A DNA stretch of 64,000 nucleotides from Delta-02 sp964513565 (GTDB lineage: Bacteria > Desulfobacterota > Syntrophorhabdia > Syntrophorhabdales > Syntrophorhabdaceae), in assembly GCA_964513565.1 (NCBI GenBank), contig CAZENE010000014.1, positions 13,569 through 77,568 on the forward strand. Reading direction: 5' to 3'. Positions 16,168 to 24,432 of this stretch are shown piece by piece. The notes under the pieces were generated by a model, which was not told the DNA's origin, did not search any database, and worked only from the letters and a program-made list of their open reading frames with translations. The position numbers and the translations under genes are program-made. Within the stretch, counting starts at the first letter, position 1, and each line of letters begins with the position of its first letter.

Positions 16168-16560
16168 GTGAGGACATATTACTGGAACGCCGCACAGAAC
16201 GATAATCCCCTTAAAACCCCTTTTCTGGGACAATTTGTACTCACCGATGCCAACATACTTATACCAGATGAAACGCTCATATCGCTTGACCAGGAAGTTT
16301 CGCACCTCGAAGCGGCTGTTCCTGGAGATGTCAGGTCACAGCTTATATCGCGAAATGAACTGCTTACATCGTTTGCCATATCAAAAGCCGAAAAGACCAA
16401 TAAACTCACGATAGACGAAATGAGACAGATCCGTGCCGCCAACAGCGGCGGGGGAGGTCCAGTCATCTATTGCCTCCTTTATGCCATCCATGACGACCTC
16501 TTGATACTACGTTATGATAAGTGCGCGCACTTGTCACGTAGTTTTCCAACGTTTTTTTAA
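16168..16560 (+). CDS. hypothetical 130-residue protein
   Basis: I do not recognise this protein. The GTG start at 16168 has a good RBS (gacggagg, 16152-16159). The N-terminus reads RTYYWNAAQNDNPLKTPFLG, followed by a strand-helix stretch (FVLTDANILIPDETL) and a helical middle. The last about 25 codons are covered by a strong DNA palindrome (16507-16541), so the native C-terminus may be altered. Its stop overlaps a possible ATG of the next gene (taatg), suggesting co-translation with XRE paralogue 3. Confidence 0.55.
   Translation: MRTYYWNAAQNDNPLKTPFLGQFVLTDANILIPDETLISLDQEVSHLEAAVPGDVRSQLISRNELLTSFAISKAEKTNKLTIDEMRQIRAANSGGGGPVIYCLLYAIHDDLLILRYDKCAHLSRSFPTFF
16507..16541. terminator. strong hairpin followed by T-tracts
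   Basis: The 14-bp palindrome aagtgcgcgcactt (16519-16532) is flanked by ctacgt and acgtag. It is followed by tttt and then a run of seven T at 16552-16558. It lies in the last codons of the upstream gene, just before the third XRE gene. It could be a terminator/attenuator or an operator for that regulator. Confidence 0.5.
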
Positions 16561-16610
16561 TGCTCGTTATTTTCATTGAAATGATTCAGGTTTTTAATGT
16601 AACATATCGT

Positions 16611-17438
16611 ATGAGTATCGTCCGGAACTCCATGGACACTTTTGGCAAGAAGGTCAGACTACTTCGAAAGGTCTTCAACGTTTCTCAAAAACAGCTCGGA
16701 AGCGTCCTCGGTCTTGAACATTTCTATATTTCGCGCTGGGAATCAGGAAAGCACAAGCCGTGGAAAGAGCGGTCAGATGCCGTCGCGCGTTATTTCATGG
16801 TGTGGCACAGGTGGTTGTACGAGGATAACGAGGATTTTCCAATCTTCCTCGGGACTATCCTGTTCCGGCCTGTCAAAAGCGAAGCTTCTTTGCGGGCCTT
16901 GACCGAACTGATCTATTTCGATGGCGGCACTGTGAACAGAATTCTCCTTCAGGACAAGCGGATTGTCGTAGCTTTTTTCCGGTCCGGCACACATCCCACA
17001 TCCTATTTCATCCCAATCCCAACGGACGTGAGTTATGATGCCGTAAAGGATGCATTGCTTCCTTTCGTTGAAAGGGCAGTGATCGACCTGGACAAGGAAT
17101 TGGAACGGAGAGGAGAGAAGCCGACATCGCCGGACTCCCCTTCGACCAAAGCCGGACGCTTGATTGATTTTCTCCGAAAACCTCTGAAAGAGCACGAAAT
17201 GGACGAGTTGCTCAGCTTCGAATCCCGCAAGGACATTACCCGGTTGACAGGCGTGCTGGTTGACCATGATCGCGGCATCATCCTGAAGCCTCACGGCCGC
17301 GACTCTAGGATCATTGTTGAAGACAAAGTACGTTCCCTCTATGATTATCTGGTGAAGATGGATATTACCGCCGCTGAGATCAACGAGGCGGTACGCCGAT
17401 ATACCACCACCCGAGCGGATAAGATTTCCCTTCCATGA
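16611..17438 (+). CDS. XRE-type helix-turn-helix regulator, paralogue 3
   Basis: A regulator of about 275 residues with the same N-terminal HTH as the genes at 10884 and 11688 (DTFGKKVRLLRKVFNVSQKQ). The more diverged C-terminal domain keeps the same order of features (FLGTILF, RLTGVLVDHDRGIIL, then a helical end ITAAEINEAVRRY). ATG 16611 gives an N-terminus aligned with paralogue 1. An ATG at 16560 overlapping the upstream stop is an alternative if translation is coupled. It has 55 bp identical to paralogue 1 in the recognition-helix region. It is the last gene before the tRNA. Confidence 0.75.
   Translation: MSIVRNSMDTFGKKVRLLRKVFNVSQKQLGSVLGLEHFYISRWESGKHKPWKERSDAVARYFMVWHRWLYEDNEDFPIFLGTILFRPVKSEASLRALTELIYFDGGTVNRILLQDKRIVVAFFRSGTHPTSYFIPIPTDVSYDAVKDALLPFVERAVIDLDKELERRGEKPTSPDSPSTKAGRLIDFLRKPLKEHEMDELLSFESRKDITRLTGVLVDHDRGIILKPHGRDSRIIVEDKVRSLYDYLVKMDITAAEINEAVRRYTTTRADKISLP
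16713..16767 (+). repeat. 55-bp identical segment shared by two XRE genes (copy 2)
   Basis: Identical to 10986-11040 and encoding the same part of the HTH. Such local identity inside otherwise diverged paralogues suggests gene conversion or very recent recombination. Confidence 0.9.
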
Positions 17439-17661
17439 TTCCGTAACTTCACGACCTTTTACCCGTATTGCCCCCCCCACACCCGACGCCTCCGATACGC
17501 TTCCAGGATATCCAGCCAATTCCTCTCATTGGCATGATCTTCACCTCCCCTGAACGACAGGCTTCTTCCCCGCTGAAAAGTCAATATTCTCAAAGCACAG
17601 GGGTAATACGGGTAAAAGAAAAGGCGGTCTAAATGACCGCCCCGCAATCCGTTGATAAAAG
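17439..17661. other. intergenic stretch at the island/tRNA junction
   Basis: Nothing certain is seen. A minus-strand 31-codon frame with an RBS-like ggggaggtgaa lies at about 17540-17450 but has no recognisable product. No attachment-site duplicate of the tRNA 3' end was found elsewhere in the window. Confidence 0.4.
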
Positions 17662-17735
<74 letters not shown>

Positions 17736-17918
17736 GTGGTGGTTATTATAGCGATTTTGGGTGGTTATTTCAATATAATCGGAAGCGGGGCGCCTGCGGC
17801 AAAAAAAGATTGGCGTTCATTATCTGCTTGAAAAAAAACATAAGTAGGGTTATGTTGTTAGCGTTCAATTTGATCTGACTACAGGTTTTAATTTTCTCAA
17901 TAACAAAGAGGTGACTCG

Positions 17919-18011
17919 ATGGGCAGTGTAATGAAGTGGAGGAAAAAAAAGATAAGGAAACATAAATATAAAAAATTAAGAAGGAGAACGCGGCATCAGC
18001 GCAGGAAGTAG
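17919..18011 (+). CDS. AURKAIP1/COX24-domain small ribosomal-type protein
   Basis: A 30-residue, extremely basic peptide: MGSVMKWRKKKIRKHKYKKL then RRRTRHQRRK. The pattern GSV...KWRKKK...KHKYKK..RRTRHQRRK matches the short bacterial AURKAIP1/COX24 domain proteins, thought to be small ribosomal subunit components. ATG 17919 is preceded by aaagaggtgac. The 3' end overlaps the convergent nfo gene by 36 bp, so both strands are coding there. At 30 codons it is easily missed by gene finders. Confidence 0.8.
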   Translation: MGSVMKWRKKKIRKHKYKKLRRRTRHQRRK

Positions 18012-18812
18012 CAGCGACCGCATAACCTTCATATTCACTTCGTCCATATTGCCCATCTTGGGCGTTTCCATAACGCCAGCCAGATGGGCAAATCTTTTAT
18101 CTTTCAACAGCTGCCTGAAAAATTCGAGGCCGATCTTGCCTTCCCCTATGTGCCAGTGACGGTCGGTACGCGTGCCTGCCGGGGTTCTGGAGTCGTTCAG
18201 GTGAAAGAAGCCGACCTTATGGATGCCAAGCAGGCGGTCAAATTCGCTGATGAAGTTGTTCCAGCCGCCTTTTTCCGTTATTTTATATCCGGATTGGAAC
18301 AGGTGCGCCGTGTCGAGGCAAAACAGGACCTTTTCGTTATTTTTAACGTTCTCATAAATACGGGCCAGTTCTTCGATGGTCGTCCCGAGCGCCCTGCCCT
18401 GTCCCGCCGTATTTTCGATAAGGATCGCGATGTCGTACTGATCGTGCACGGCATTTATTGCCTCAGCCGTTACCTGTGCGCCTGCCCGTTTATCATGATG
18501 CGAACCGGGGTGCGCGACCAGGAAATGGATGCCCAGTCGGGCACACAAAGACGCCTCGTGAAGCAGGCCTTTAAGATTGCGCTCGTTTTCATCGATCTTT
18601 GCCAGATTCGGCAGATATGATAGATGAGCGTAAACGGGCAGAGAAGCGGAAAGGCGAGCGAATGCTTCAATATCCTTGTCCGCCAGCGTCCTTGGTGCCC
18701 ATGACCTCGGATTTTTTACGAATATCTGTACCGCCTCGCATCCCAGCTTTTGCGCCTTTTCGAGAGTGGCGTTGAAACCCTGTGATATCGAGACATGGAA
18801 CCCGAGTTTCAT
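17976..18812 (-). CDS. nfo: endonuclease IV (AP endonuclease)
   Basis: A 278-residue TIM-barrel nuclease that cuts 5' to abasic sites in base-excision repair with three zinc ions. Metal-binding motifs are visible: HVSISQGF near the N-terminus, FLVAHPGSHHD, ILIENTAGQG, CLDTAHLFQSGY, GFFHLNDSRTPAGTRTDRH and HIGEGKIG, and METPK near the C-terminus. Length is normal. It is divergent from the phosphofructokinase gene and convergent, with overlap, with the COX24-type gene. No damaged residue is seen. Confidence 0.95.
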   Translation of the reverse strand: MKLGFHVSISQGFNATLEKAQKLGCEAVQIFVKNPRSWAPRTLADKDIEAFARLSASLPVYAHLSYLPNLAKIDENERNLKGLLHEASLCARLGIHFLVAHPGSHHDKRAGAQVTAEAINAVHDQYDIAILIENTAGQGRALGTTIEELARIYENVKNNEKVLFCLDTAHLFQSGYKITEKGGWNNFISEFDRLLGIHKVGFFHLNDSRTPAGTRTDRHWHIGEGKIGLEFFRQLLKDKRFAHLAGVMETPKMGNMDEVNMKVMRSLLLPALMPRSPS

Positions 18813-18881
18813 AATATGTCCTCACAACAACATATGACAAAAAATGTTGCAAATAAAGACGGAAAGTTGCAGAATAACACC

Positions 18882-20135
18882 ATGGCGACGGAAGCTATCG
18901 GAATAATCGTCGGCGGCGGGCCCGCCCCCGGCATAAACGGCGTGATCAGCGCAGCCACGATCGAAGCGATAAATTCCGGTAAAAAGGTCTTCGGGATAAA
19001 GGGGGGCTTCAAGGCACTCTTCGAAGGCCACAAAGATATATTCGTCCCTCTCACGATCGATGATGTGTCGCGCATCCATTCCACAGGCGGCTCCATTCTT
19101 CGCACATCACGCGACAAGCCGGAAAATGCCAAGGCCAAGTTTAAAACACTCATGTCGACCTTAAAGGGGGCCGGCATCAAGTACCTCATCACGATAGGCG
19201 GCGATGGCACCCTGTATATGGCCAACTGGATAGAACGCGAGGCCCGGGGTTCTATAAGTGTCGTGCATACTCCGAAAACCATTGACAACGACATACCTCT
19301 TCCGGGAGGGTTCTCGACGTTCGGCTTTCAGACCGCGCGGCATGTGGGAGTCTATATAGTCAACAATATCATGGAAGATGCCCGGACAATGGGCAGATGG
19401 TATTTCATCACAACAATGGGAAGACATGCCGGGCACCTGGCCCTCGGGATGGGAAAAGCGGCCGGCGCGACACTGTGCCTGATACCCGAGGAATTCCCTG
19501 AAGAAAAATTATCGTTCAAGAAAGTTGCCGATATCCTTACGGCGGCTATTATTAAACGAATAAGCATGGGCCGTGATTACGGTATAGCTATCCTTGCCGA
19601 AGGTATATCGGAGAAATTCGACCTCGATGAATTGCGTGAATACGAAGAGGTGGAAAAGAATGAAAAGGGTGAGCTGAAATTATCCGAAATACAGCTTGGC
19701 AGGGTTTTGAAGGATTTCGTGAACAAGACCCTTTCGGAATTGGGTCATGAGGTCGGCATCGTCGATAAGAATATCGGGTATGAACTGCGCGCGGCAAGCC
19801 CTATCCCCTTTGACGTAGAATATACGCGCAATCTCGGGTATGGCGCTGTCAGATTTCTCTTGAGGGGCGGTACGGGGTCCATGATAGTTCAATTCGAAGG
19901 CAATTTGAGGCCTGTGCCCTTCGTAGAGATGATAGATTACAGGACTGGAAAGGTGAAGATCAGGACCGTGGACACCTCCACGGAGACATACGAGGTTGCC
20001 CGGAAGTATATGATCCGCCTTGAAAAAGAAGACCTTGAAGGTCATGATCTTGAACAGATCGCAAAAGCCGCCAACATGTCGCCCGAAGATTTCAAAGGGC
20101 GTTTCGAATACACGCTGGAAGGCCATCGTCCTTAA
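18882..20135 (+). CDS. pfkA: 6-phosphofructokinase
   Basis: About 417 residues. It phosphorylates fructose 6-phosphate to the 1,6-bisphosphate in glycolysis. Motifs: GIIVGGGPAPGINGVI (nucleotide loop), YLITIGGDGTLYMAN, HTPKTIDNDIPLP (catalytic TIDND), and TMGRHAGHLALGMG. GGDG followed by Thr and TIDND favour ATP as donor, though long enzymes of this group include pyrophosphate users. Several upstream ATGs (18795, 18816, 18834) lack an RBS; I prefer 18882 because homology starts there and it leaves room for a divergent promoter from nfo. An HD-GYP gene follows after 30 bp. Confidence 0.88.
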   Translation: MATEAIGIIVGGGPAPGINGVISAATIEAINSGKKVFGIKGGFKALFEGHKDIFVPLTIDDVSRIHSTGGSILRTSRDKPENAKAKFKTLMSTLKGAGIKYLITIGGDGTLYMANWIEREARGSISVVHTPKTIDNDIPLPGGFSTFGFQTARHVGVYIVNNIMEDARTMGRWYFITTMGRHAGHLALGMGKAAGATLCLIPEEFPEEKLSFKKVADILTAAIIKRISMGRDYGIAILAEGISEKFDLDELREYEEVEKNEKGELKLSEIQLGRVLKDFVNKTLSELGHEVGIVDKNIGYELRAASPIPFDVEYTRNLGYGAVRFLLRGGTGSMIVQFEGNLRPVPFVEMIDYRTGKVKIRTVDTSTETYEVARKYMIRLEKEDLEGHDLEQIAKAANMSPEDFKGRFEYTLEGHRP

Positions 20136-20165
20136 CCACCCTTCGGCCCGGACAATGACCATACA

Positions 20166-21404
20166 ATGATTGACGAACGGAAAAAATTCCAGGAAGTGCT
20201 TAATGTCGGTCTTGAGGTCATACAAACCCGGGACATCGATATTCTGCTGGAAAAGATCCTGACAAAAGCCCGCTACCTGACAAATGCCGATGCAGGGTCC
20301 ATTTATATAAAGGAAGGAGATACGCTCCTTTTCAGGTATACCCAGAACGAAACCCTGCAAAAACTGCTCCCTCCAAGCAAGAAATTGATCTATTCCACTT
20401 TCACCGCCCCTGTCAACAACCAATCCATTTCCGGCTACGTGGCGAATACCGGGCAGGTACTCAATATTCAAAATGTGTATGACCTCAAGGGCAGCGTCCC
20501 GTTCTCGTTCGACCCGTCTTACGACAAGCGTTCCGGGTACAGGACACAGTCCGTGTTGTGCTTTCCCTTGAAAACGAACACAGACCAGGTTGTTGGCGTG
20601 CTCCAGCTTATCAATGCCACGGATAGACCGGGTAATATAATCCCGTTTCAGGCCGAAGACGAGCCCTTTGTAGTTCATTTCGCAAATAATGCGGCAATTG
20701 CTATCGAACGCGCGACCATGACCCGCGATATCATCCTGCGCATGATAAAAATGGCCGAACTTCGCGACCCCACCGAAACCGGGGCGCACGTGAACAGGGT
20801 CTCGTCATATTCCGTCGAGCTATATGAGGCCTGGGCTCATTCAAAAGGAATTGACAGTGCCGAGATCGAACACAACAGGGACATTCTCAAAATGTCGGCA
20901 ATGCTGCATGACGTCGGCAAGGTGGCAATTACGGACCTCATTCTTAAGAAACCCGCCCGCCTTGACAGCAGGGAATTCGAAATAATGAAACAGCATACCT
21001 ACCTAGGCGCCCGCCTTTTTTCCTATCAGCGCTCGGATTTCGATAAGGCCGCATTCCTTGTCACCTTAAATCATCATGAGCGCTGGGACGGCCAGGGCTA
21101 CCCTGGATTTATCGACTATGCCACAGGGGAGCCCATGATCGATTATAGGAGCAATGACGGCCAGGCCCCGGGCAAGAAATGCGAGGAGATCCCCGTCTTC
21201 GGCCGTATCGTCGCTATCTGCGATGTCTTCGATGCGCTGAGCTCCGAAAGGTCATATAAGGAACCATGGGAAGAAGAGCGGGTCCTCGAAACAATGGAGA
21301 GCGAGAAAGGCAAACATTTCGATCCTGAAATGCTGGAAATATTCTTCTCGAACCTCGATGTCGTGCACAATATCATGCAGCTATATCCAGAGACAAAAAG
21401 CTAA
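20166..21404 (+). CDS. GAF domain / HD-GYP cyclic-di-GMP phosphodiesterase
   Basis: A 412-residue cytoplasmic signalling protein. Residues about 15-180 form a GAF sensor domain (ILTKARYLTNADAGSIYIKE, then SVLCFPLKTNTDQVVGVLQL). Residues about 205-390 form an HD-GYP domain: HVNRVSSYSVEL, SAMLHDVGKVAITD (the HD pair), HHERWDGQGYP (the GYP motif) and GRIVAICDVFDALSSERSYK. HD-GYP enzymes hydrolyse c-di-GMP. All metal-binding residues I can check are present. It follows pfk by 30 bp, probably in the same transcript. The GAF ligand is unknown. Confidence 0.92.
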   Translation: MIDERKKFQEVLNVGLEVIQTRDIDILLEKILTKARYLTNADAGSIYIKEGDTLLFRYTQNETLQKLLPPSKKLIYSTFTAPVNNQSISGYVANTGQVLNIQNVYDLKGSVPFSFDPSYDKRSGYRTQSVLCFPLKTNTDQVVGVLQLINATDRPGNIIPFQAEDEPFVVHFANNAAIAIERATMTRDIILRMIKMAELRDPTETGAHVNRVSSYSVELYEAWAHSKGIDSAEIEHNRDILKMSAMLHDVGKVAITDLILKKPARLDSREFEIMKQHTYLGARLFSYQRSDFDKAAFLVTLNHHERWDGQGYPGFIDYATGEPMIDYRSNDGQAPGKKCEEIPVFGRIVAICDVFDALSSERSYKEPWEEERVLETMESEKGKHFDPEMLEIFFSNLDVVHNIMQLYPETKS

Positions 21405-21445
21405 AAAGGTAACTCTCTCACCCGCTTTGCTCGAACTCACACTTT

Positions 21446-22732
21446 TTACTTTCTTTTGATCGGAATGAAAAAGATTTTAATTGTCTCGGGGTTCATTCCG
21501 AAGAGGCCGCTGAGTATCTCGAAGCCGGTTTTCCCGTTTTCTTGGGAAAGGCCGAGGAGAAATGCAAAACGCATTCTCCAATCGTCTCCTTCTTTTTCCC
21601 TTGTGTATAGGCCGTAAAGGATGCTTGTTACGACGCGGTCTTCCCTCTTTCGCTGCTCGTACAGAGTACAAAGTGGTTTTACTATCCTGTTCAGACCGTC
21701 AAATCGGAACGGCAGGGGCGATGGTGCAAGGAAATCGTAATCATTGGTTCCGGTCGCCTCATATTCGAAGAACGGCCAGATGTTGAAGAATGTTGTACCC
21801 TCTTCCTCGATCTTCCGATTGATCAAAAGTACACTGCTTCTATGGTATCGTTCATCTTCGACGTACCATTCCTTTTTTGCGTAGACCGGATACAGAAAAT
21901 AAAATCTGCTGTCCCTGCCGTCTTTCTCCCGCTGGTAAAAAGGGAAGAAGGTAAAGCTTTTATTTTCTTTCCCCGAGGATGACGAAATGAAAGGCCAGAG
22001 ATATGTCCATTCCTCTTTATCTTCATTTCTATGGTAGCTGAATACCGGGTAAAGCACGCCTCTCGTTTCATGGAGCCGGGATACCGATTCCATGTAGAAC
22101 GGCAATGCCCACCTGCTCCTGACGGGGTTGTCGGTATCGAGGTTCTTCTCCTGTTTCAAGAAAACGGGCCAGAGGAAGAACTGCGTTCTCCGGACACCCG
22201 GGCGTTCACGATCGCCGTACAGGGGCCAAGCCTTGAAACCGCGCTCTTCGCCGCTGTAACGGGCAAAGAACGGCCAGAGATAATTTGTTTTCGTCGAGCC
22301 GTAATTTTCCGTATAGCTGTAAACGGGCCAGAGAAAAAAGCCCATCTCGTCCCGCCCAAAGCGCTTCTTCAGCTTGCCTGCGAGGGGAAAGAAACCGCCG
22401 TAATTTTCCTTATCCTCCGTCGTGCCGTGGAAAAAAAGAAGGAATGCCCTGTCGCTGGCGTTTTCGCTGCGGTTAGCCATATAGACCGGGATAAGGTATG
22501 ATCTGCCGGGTGATACCTTGCCGAGGGGGTACAGATAGCTTACTGTCCAATCCTCTCCTGAGTCATACGACGCAAGTATGGGTCGAAAGATAAAATGGCG
22601 CTCATTATTGTCCTCACTGTAAGAAATAAGCGGTCCGAGAAAGCGCTTTTCGTTCCCCAGTTCCCATGATACTGGCCAGAACGCGTATACGCTTGATGGA
22701 AGAAAAACGAGCAGGAAAAGGAGGATCCTCAT
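21446..22732 (-). CDS. secreted repeat protein with WP(V/F)(F/Y) motifs, envelope-associated
   Basis: A 428-residue protein with a clear signal peptide (MRILLFLLVFLPSSVYAFWP). The mature part repeats a short motif about every 20-40 residues: LWPVYSY, LWPFFARY, AWPLYG, LWPVFLK, LYPVFSY, LWPFIS, FFPFYQ, LYPVYAK, IWPFFEY. Alternating charged and aromatic segments suggest beta strands, perhaps an outer membrane or periplasmic beta structure. I know no characterised family. It is the last gene, 11 bp after mlaD, in an operon for lipid transport, so a role in envelope lipid handling is plausible but inferred. Confidence 0.75.
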   Translation of the reverse strand: MRILLFLLVFLPSSVYAFWPVSWELGNEKRFLGPLISYSEDNNERHFIFRPILASYDSGEDWTVSYLYPLGKVSPGRSYLIPVYMANRSENASDRAFLLFFHGTTEDKENYGGFFPLAGKLKKRFGRDEMGFFLWPVYSYTENYGSTKTNYLWPFFARYSGEERGFKAWPLYGDRERPGVRRTQFFLWPVFLKQEKNLDTDNPVRSRWALPFYMESVSRLHETRGVLYPVFSYHRNEDKEEWTYLWPFISSSSGKENKSFTFFPFYQREKDGRDSRFYFLYPVYAKKEWYVEDERYHRSSVLLINRKIEEEGTTFFNIWPFFEYEATGTNDYDFLAPSPLPFRFDGLNRIVKPLCTLYEQRKREDRVVTSILYGLYTREKEGDDWRMRFAFLLGLSQENGKTGFEILSGLFGMNPETIKIFFIPIKRK

Positions 22733-22743
22733 AAAATATTATA

Positions 22744-23670
22744 TCAAAAGAATACTCCCAGGATTGTCCCGAGCACCGTGACCGGCGTCATCTCCTGTAT
22801 GCCTTCAGCGCCCTTCTGCACTTTCTTTACAGCTTTTTCTGTTTCGTTGTAAAGCGTGTCATCTTTCGCAAGTTTTCCCAGCGTGCCCTCGCCTTTCTTC
22901 ATTCCTTCCGTGAACTCCTTGATGTTCGCAACGGCGTCTTTTGTTTCATTGTAGAGAGCCTCATCTTTCGCGAGCTTGCCAAGAGTTCCCCGTCCTTCTT
23001 CGATATCCTTCGAAACCGATTTGAGCGATGCTACGGTATTCTTCGCGTCATTATAAAGGGTGTCGTCCTTAACGAGCTTGCCGAGCGTTCCTTTCCCTTC
23101 TTCGATGTCGCGTGATATCTTTTTGAGATCCCCGCTGACAACCTCGATATTTGCAAGGCTCTTCTTGATCGCTTCTTTTTCCGGCTCTCCAATAAGGCCT
23201 TTGAAGTCACTCATGGTATCCCCGAAGTTTTTCGCGGCCTGACCAATATCCGCCAGCACCTTGTTGATGTCGGCAGGGGGAATGGCGCAGCAGATCGTGT
23301 CCCCTTCGGAGAGGTATTGCGCCGCCCGGCCCGGAATTATCTCGATATATTTGTCCCCGAGAACGCCCTGGGTCAAAAGAGACACCTGGCTGTCCTTTGG
23401 AATAGGCACATCTCTTCTGATATTAAGACTCACGAAAGCCTTATACTGTTCGAGTCTGATCCACCCTATCCTGCCCACGTCAACCCCGGCTATCTGGACT
23501 GGTGTTCTCCTGTCGAGACCGCCGGCGTTTTCCAGTTCAACGTAAACGGTATAAGAATCCTGGAGGAACCAGCCTATTGCCCCTATCCTGAATGACATAT
23601 AGAGGAGGACCAGGATTGCGGCAAGCACCAGTATGCCTACTTTCAATTCAGGTGAAAATCTGTTCTTCAT
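22744..23670 (-). CDS. mlaD: MlaD-type MCE-domain lipid-binding protein
   Basis: About 308 residues. One N-terminal transmembrane helix (KVGILVLAAILVLLYMSFRI) anchors a periplasmic MCE domain (VYVELENAGGLDRRTPVQIA, then GVDVGRIGWI), which forms the lipid tunnel of Mla-type ABC transporters. The C-terminal half holds three tandem repeats of about 38 residues with EEGKGTLGKLVKDDTLYND and close copies, longer than the E. coli protein and predicted helical. ATG 23670 has RBS ggaggc. The start overlaps mlaF by 23 bp. Confidence 0.9.
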   Translation of the reverse strand: MKNRFSPELKVGILVLAAILVLLYMSFRIGAIGWFLQDSYTVYVELENAGGLDRRTPVQIAGVDVGRIGWIRLEQYKAFVSLNIRRDVPIPKDSQVSLLTQGVLGDKYIEIIPGRAAQYLSEGDTICCAIPPADINKVLADIGQAAKNFGDTMSDFKGLIGEPEKEAIKKSLANIEVVSGDLKKISRDIEEGKGTLGKLVKDDTLYNDAKNTVASLKSVSKDIEEGRGTLGKLAKDEALYNETKDAVANIKEFTEGMKKGEGTLGKLAKDDTLYNETEKAVKKVQKGAEGIQEMTPVTVLGTILGVFF

Positions 23671-24430
23671 GACTGCCTCCTGTGAAGCCCGGAATCCTGG
23701 TGGCCTCCAGGAATTCACGGGTCTCTTCACGTGAACTTCTGCGGATATCCATCGGACCGCCGTATTCTATTATCCGGCCGTCATACAGCATCGCCACCCT
23801 GTCGGCTATATGGAACATCCCGAGGATATCGTGGCTGATAACGATGTATGTTTTTTTCAGGTGTACCTGTGTCTCCTTGATGAGATCGAGAATGCTGAGC
23901 GATATGATCGGGTCGATCGCACTGGTCGGTTCATCGAAGAGTATTATATCGGGGTCGCGAACAAGGGCACGCGCAAGTCCTACACGCTTTTTCATACCGC
24001 CCGATAATTCCCCCGGCATTTTGAAATCGAATTCCTGCAGGCCTACCTCGCGCAATCGATCATTTACGGTGTCGTTTATCTCTTTTTCCGAATAATTCGT
24101 ATGCTCCCGCAAAGGAAATGCGACATTTTCGTACACATTCATCGAATCGAAAAGTGCCGCTTCCTGGAAAAGCATCCCGAACCTTTTCCGGACCTCGTTG
24201 AGATCCTTTTCCTTCAGGCGGGTTATTTCAATACCCTCGACCCAGATCTCGCCGTCGTCCGGCTTGAGAAGGCCAATGATATGCTTCAGGAGAACGCTCT
24301 TGCCGCCCCCGCTTTTACCGATAATAACTGTCGTTTTGCCCCTTTCGATCTCCAGATTTATGCCTCTGAGAACCTTCTGGGGACCAAAACTCTTATAGAG
24401 ATCTTTTATTTTGACCGCAATATTTTCCAT
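23648..24430 (-). CDS. mlaF: MlaF-type ABC transporter ATPase
   Basis: A 260-residue ATPase subunit powering phospholipid transport across the envelope. Walker A IIGKSGGGKSVLLKH, Q-loop GMLFQEAALFDSM, signature ELSGGMKKRVGLARALV, Walker B IILFDEPTSAIDP and switch His (IVISHD) are all present. GLLKPDDGEIWVEG is typical of MlaF. It lies 2 bp after mlaE and overlaps mlaD, so the three are one transcriptional unit. Confidence 0.93.
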   Translation of the reverse strand: MENIAVKIKDLYKSFGPQKVLRGINLEIERGKTTVIIGKSGGGKSVLLKHIIGLLKPDDGEIWVEGIEITRLKEKDLNEVRKRFGMLFQEAALFDSMNVYENVAFPLREHTNYSEKEINDTVNDRLREVGLQEFDFKMPGELSGGMKKRVGLARALVRDPDIILFDEPTSAIDPIISLSILDLIKETQVHLKKTYIVISHDILGMFHIADRVAMLYDGRIIEYGGPMDIRRSSREETREFLEATRIPGFTGGSHEEQIFT

Positions 24431-24432
24431 CG

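Noticed and set aside
16773..17519. Minus-strand open frame of 248 codons
   Set aside because: Antisense to XRE paralogue 3; the plus frame has the HTH and paralogues.
17450..17560. Minus-strand 31-codon frame after a good RBS-like sequence
   Set aside because: The product is Gly-rich without resemblance to any family, and a second frame is equally open; not supported.
9000..17660. Complete prophage
   Set aside because: A CI-like repressor is present but no structural, packaging, lysis or integrase genes are visible.
19680..20789. Minus-strand open frame of 369 codons
   Set aside because: Antisense to pfk and the GAF/HD-GYP gene; no recognisable domain.
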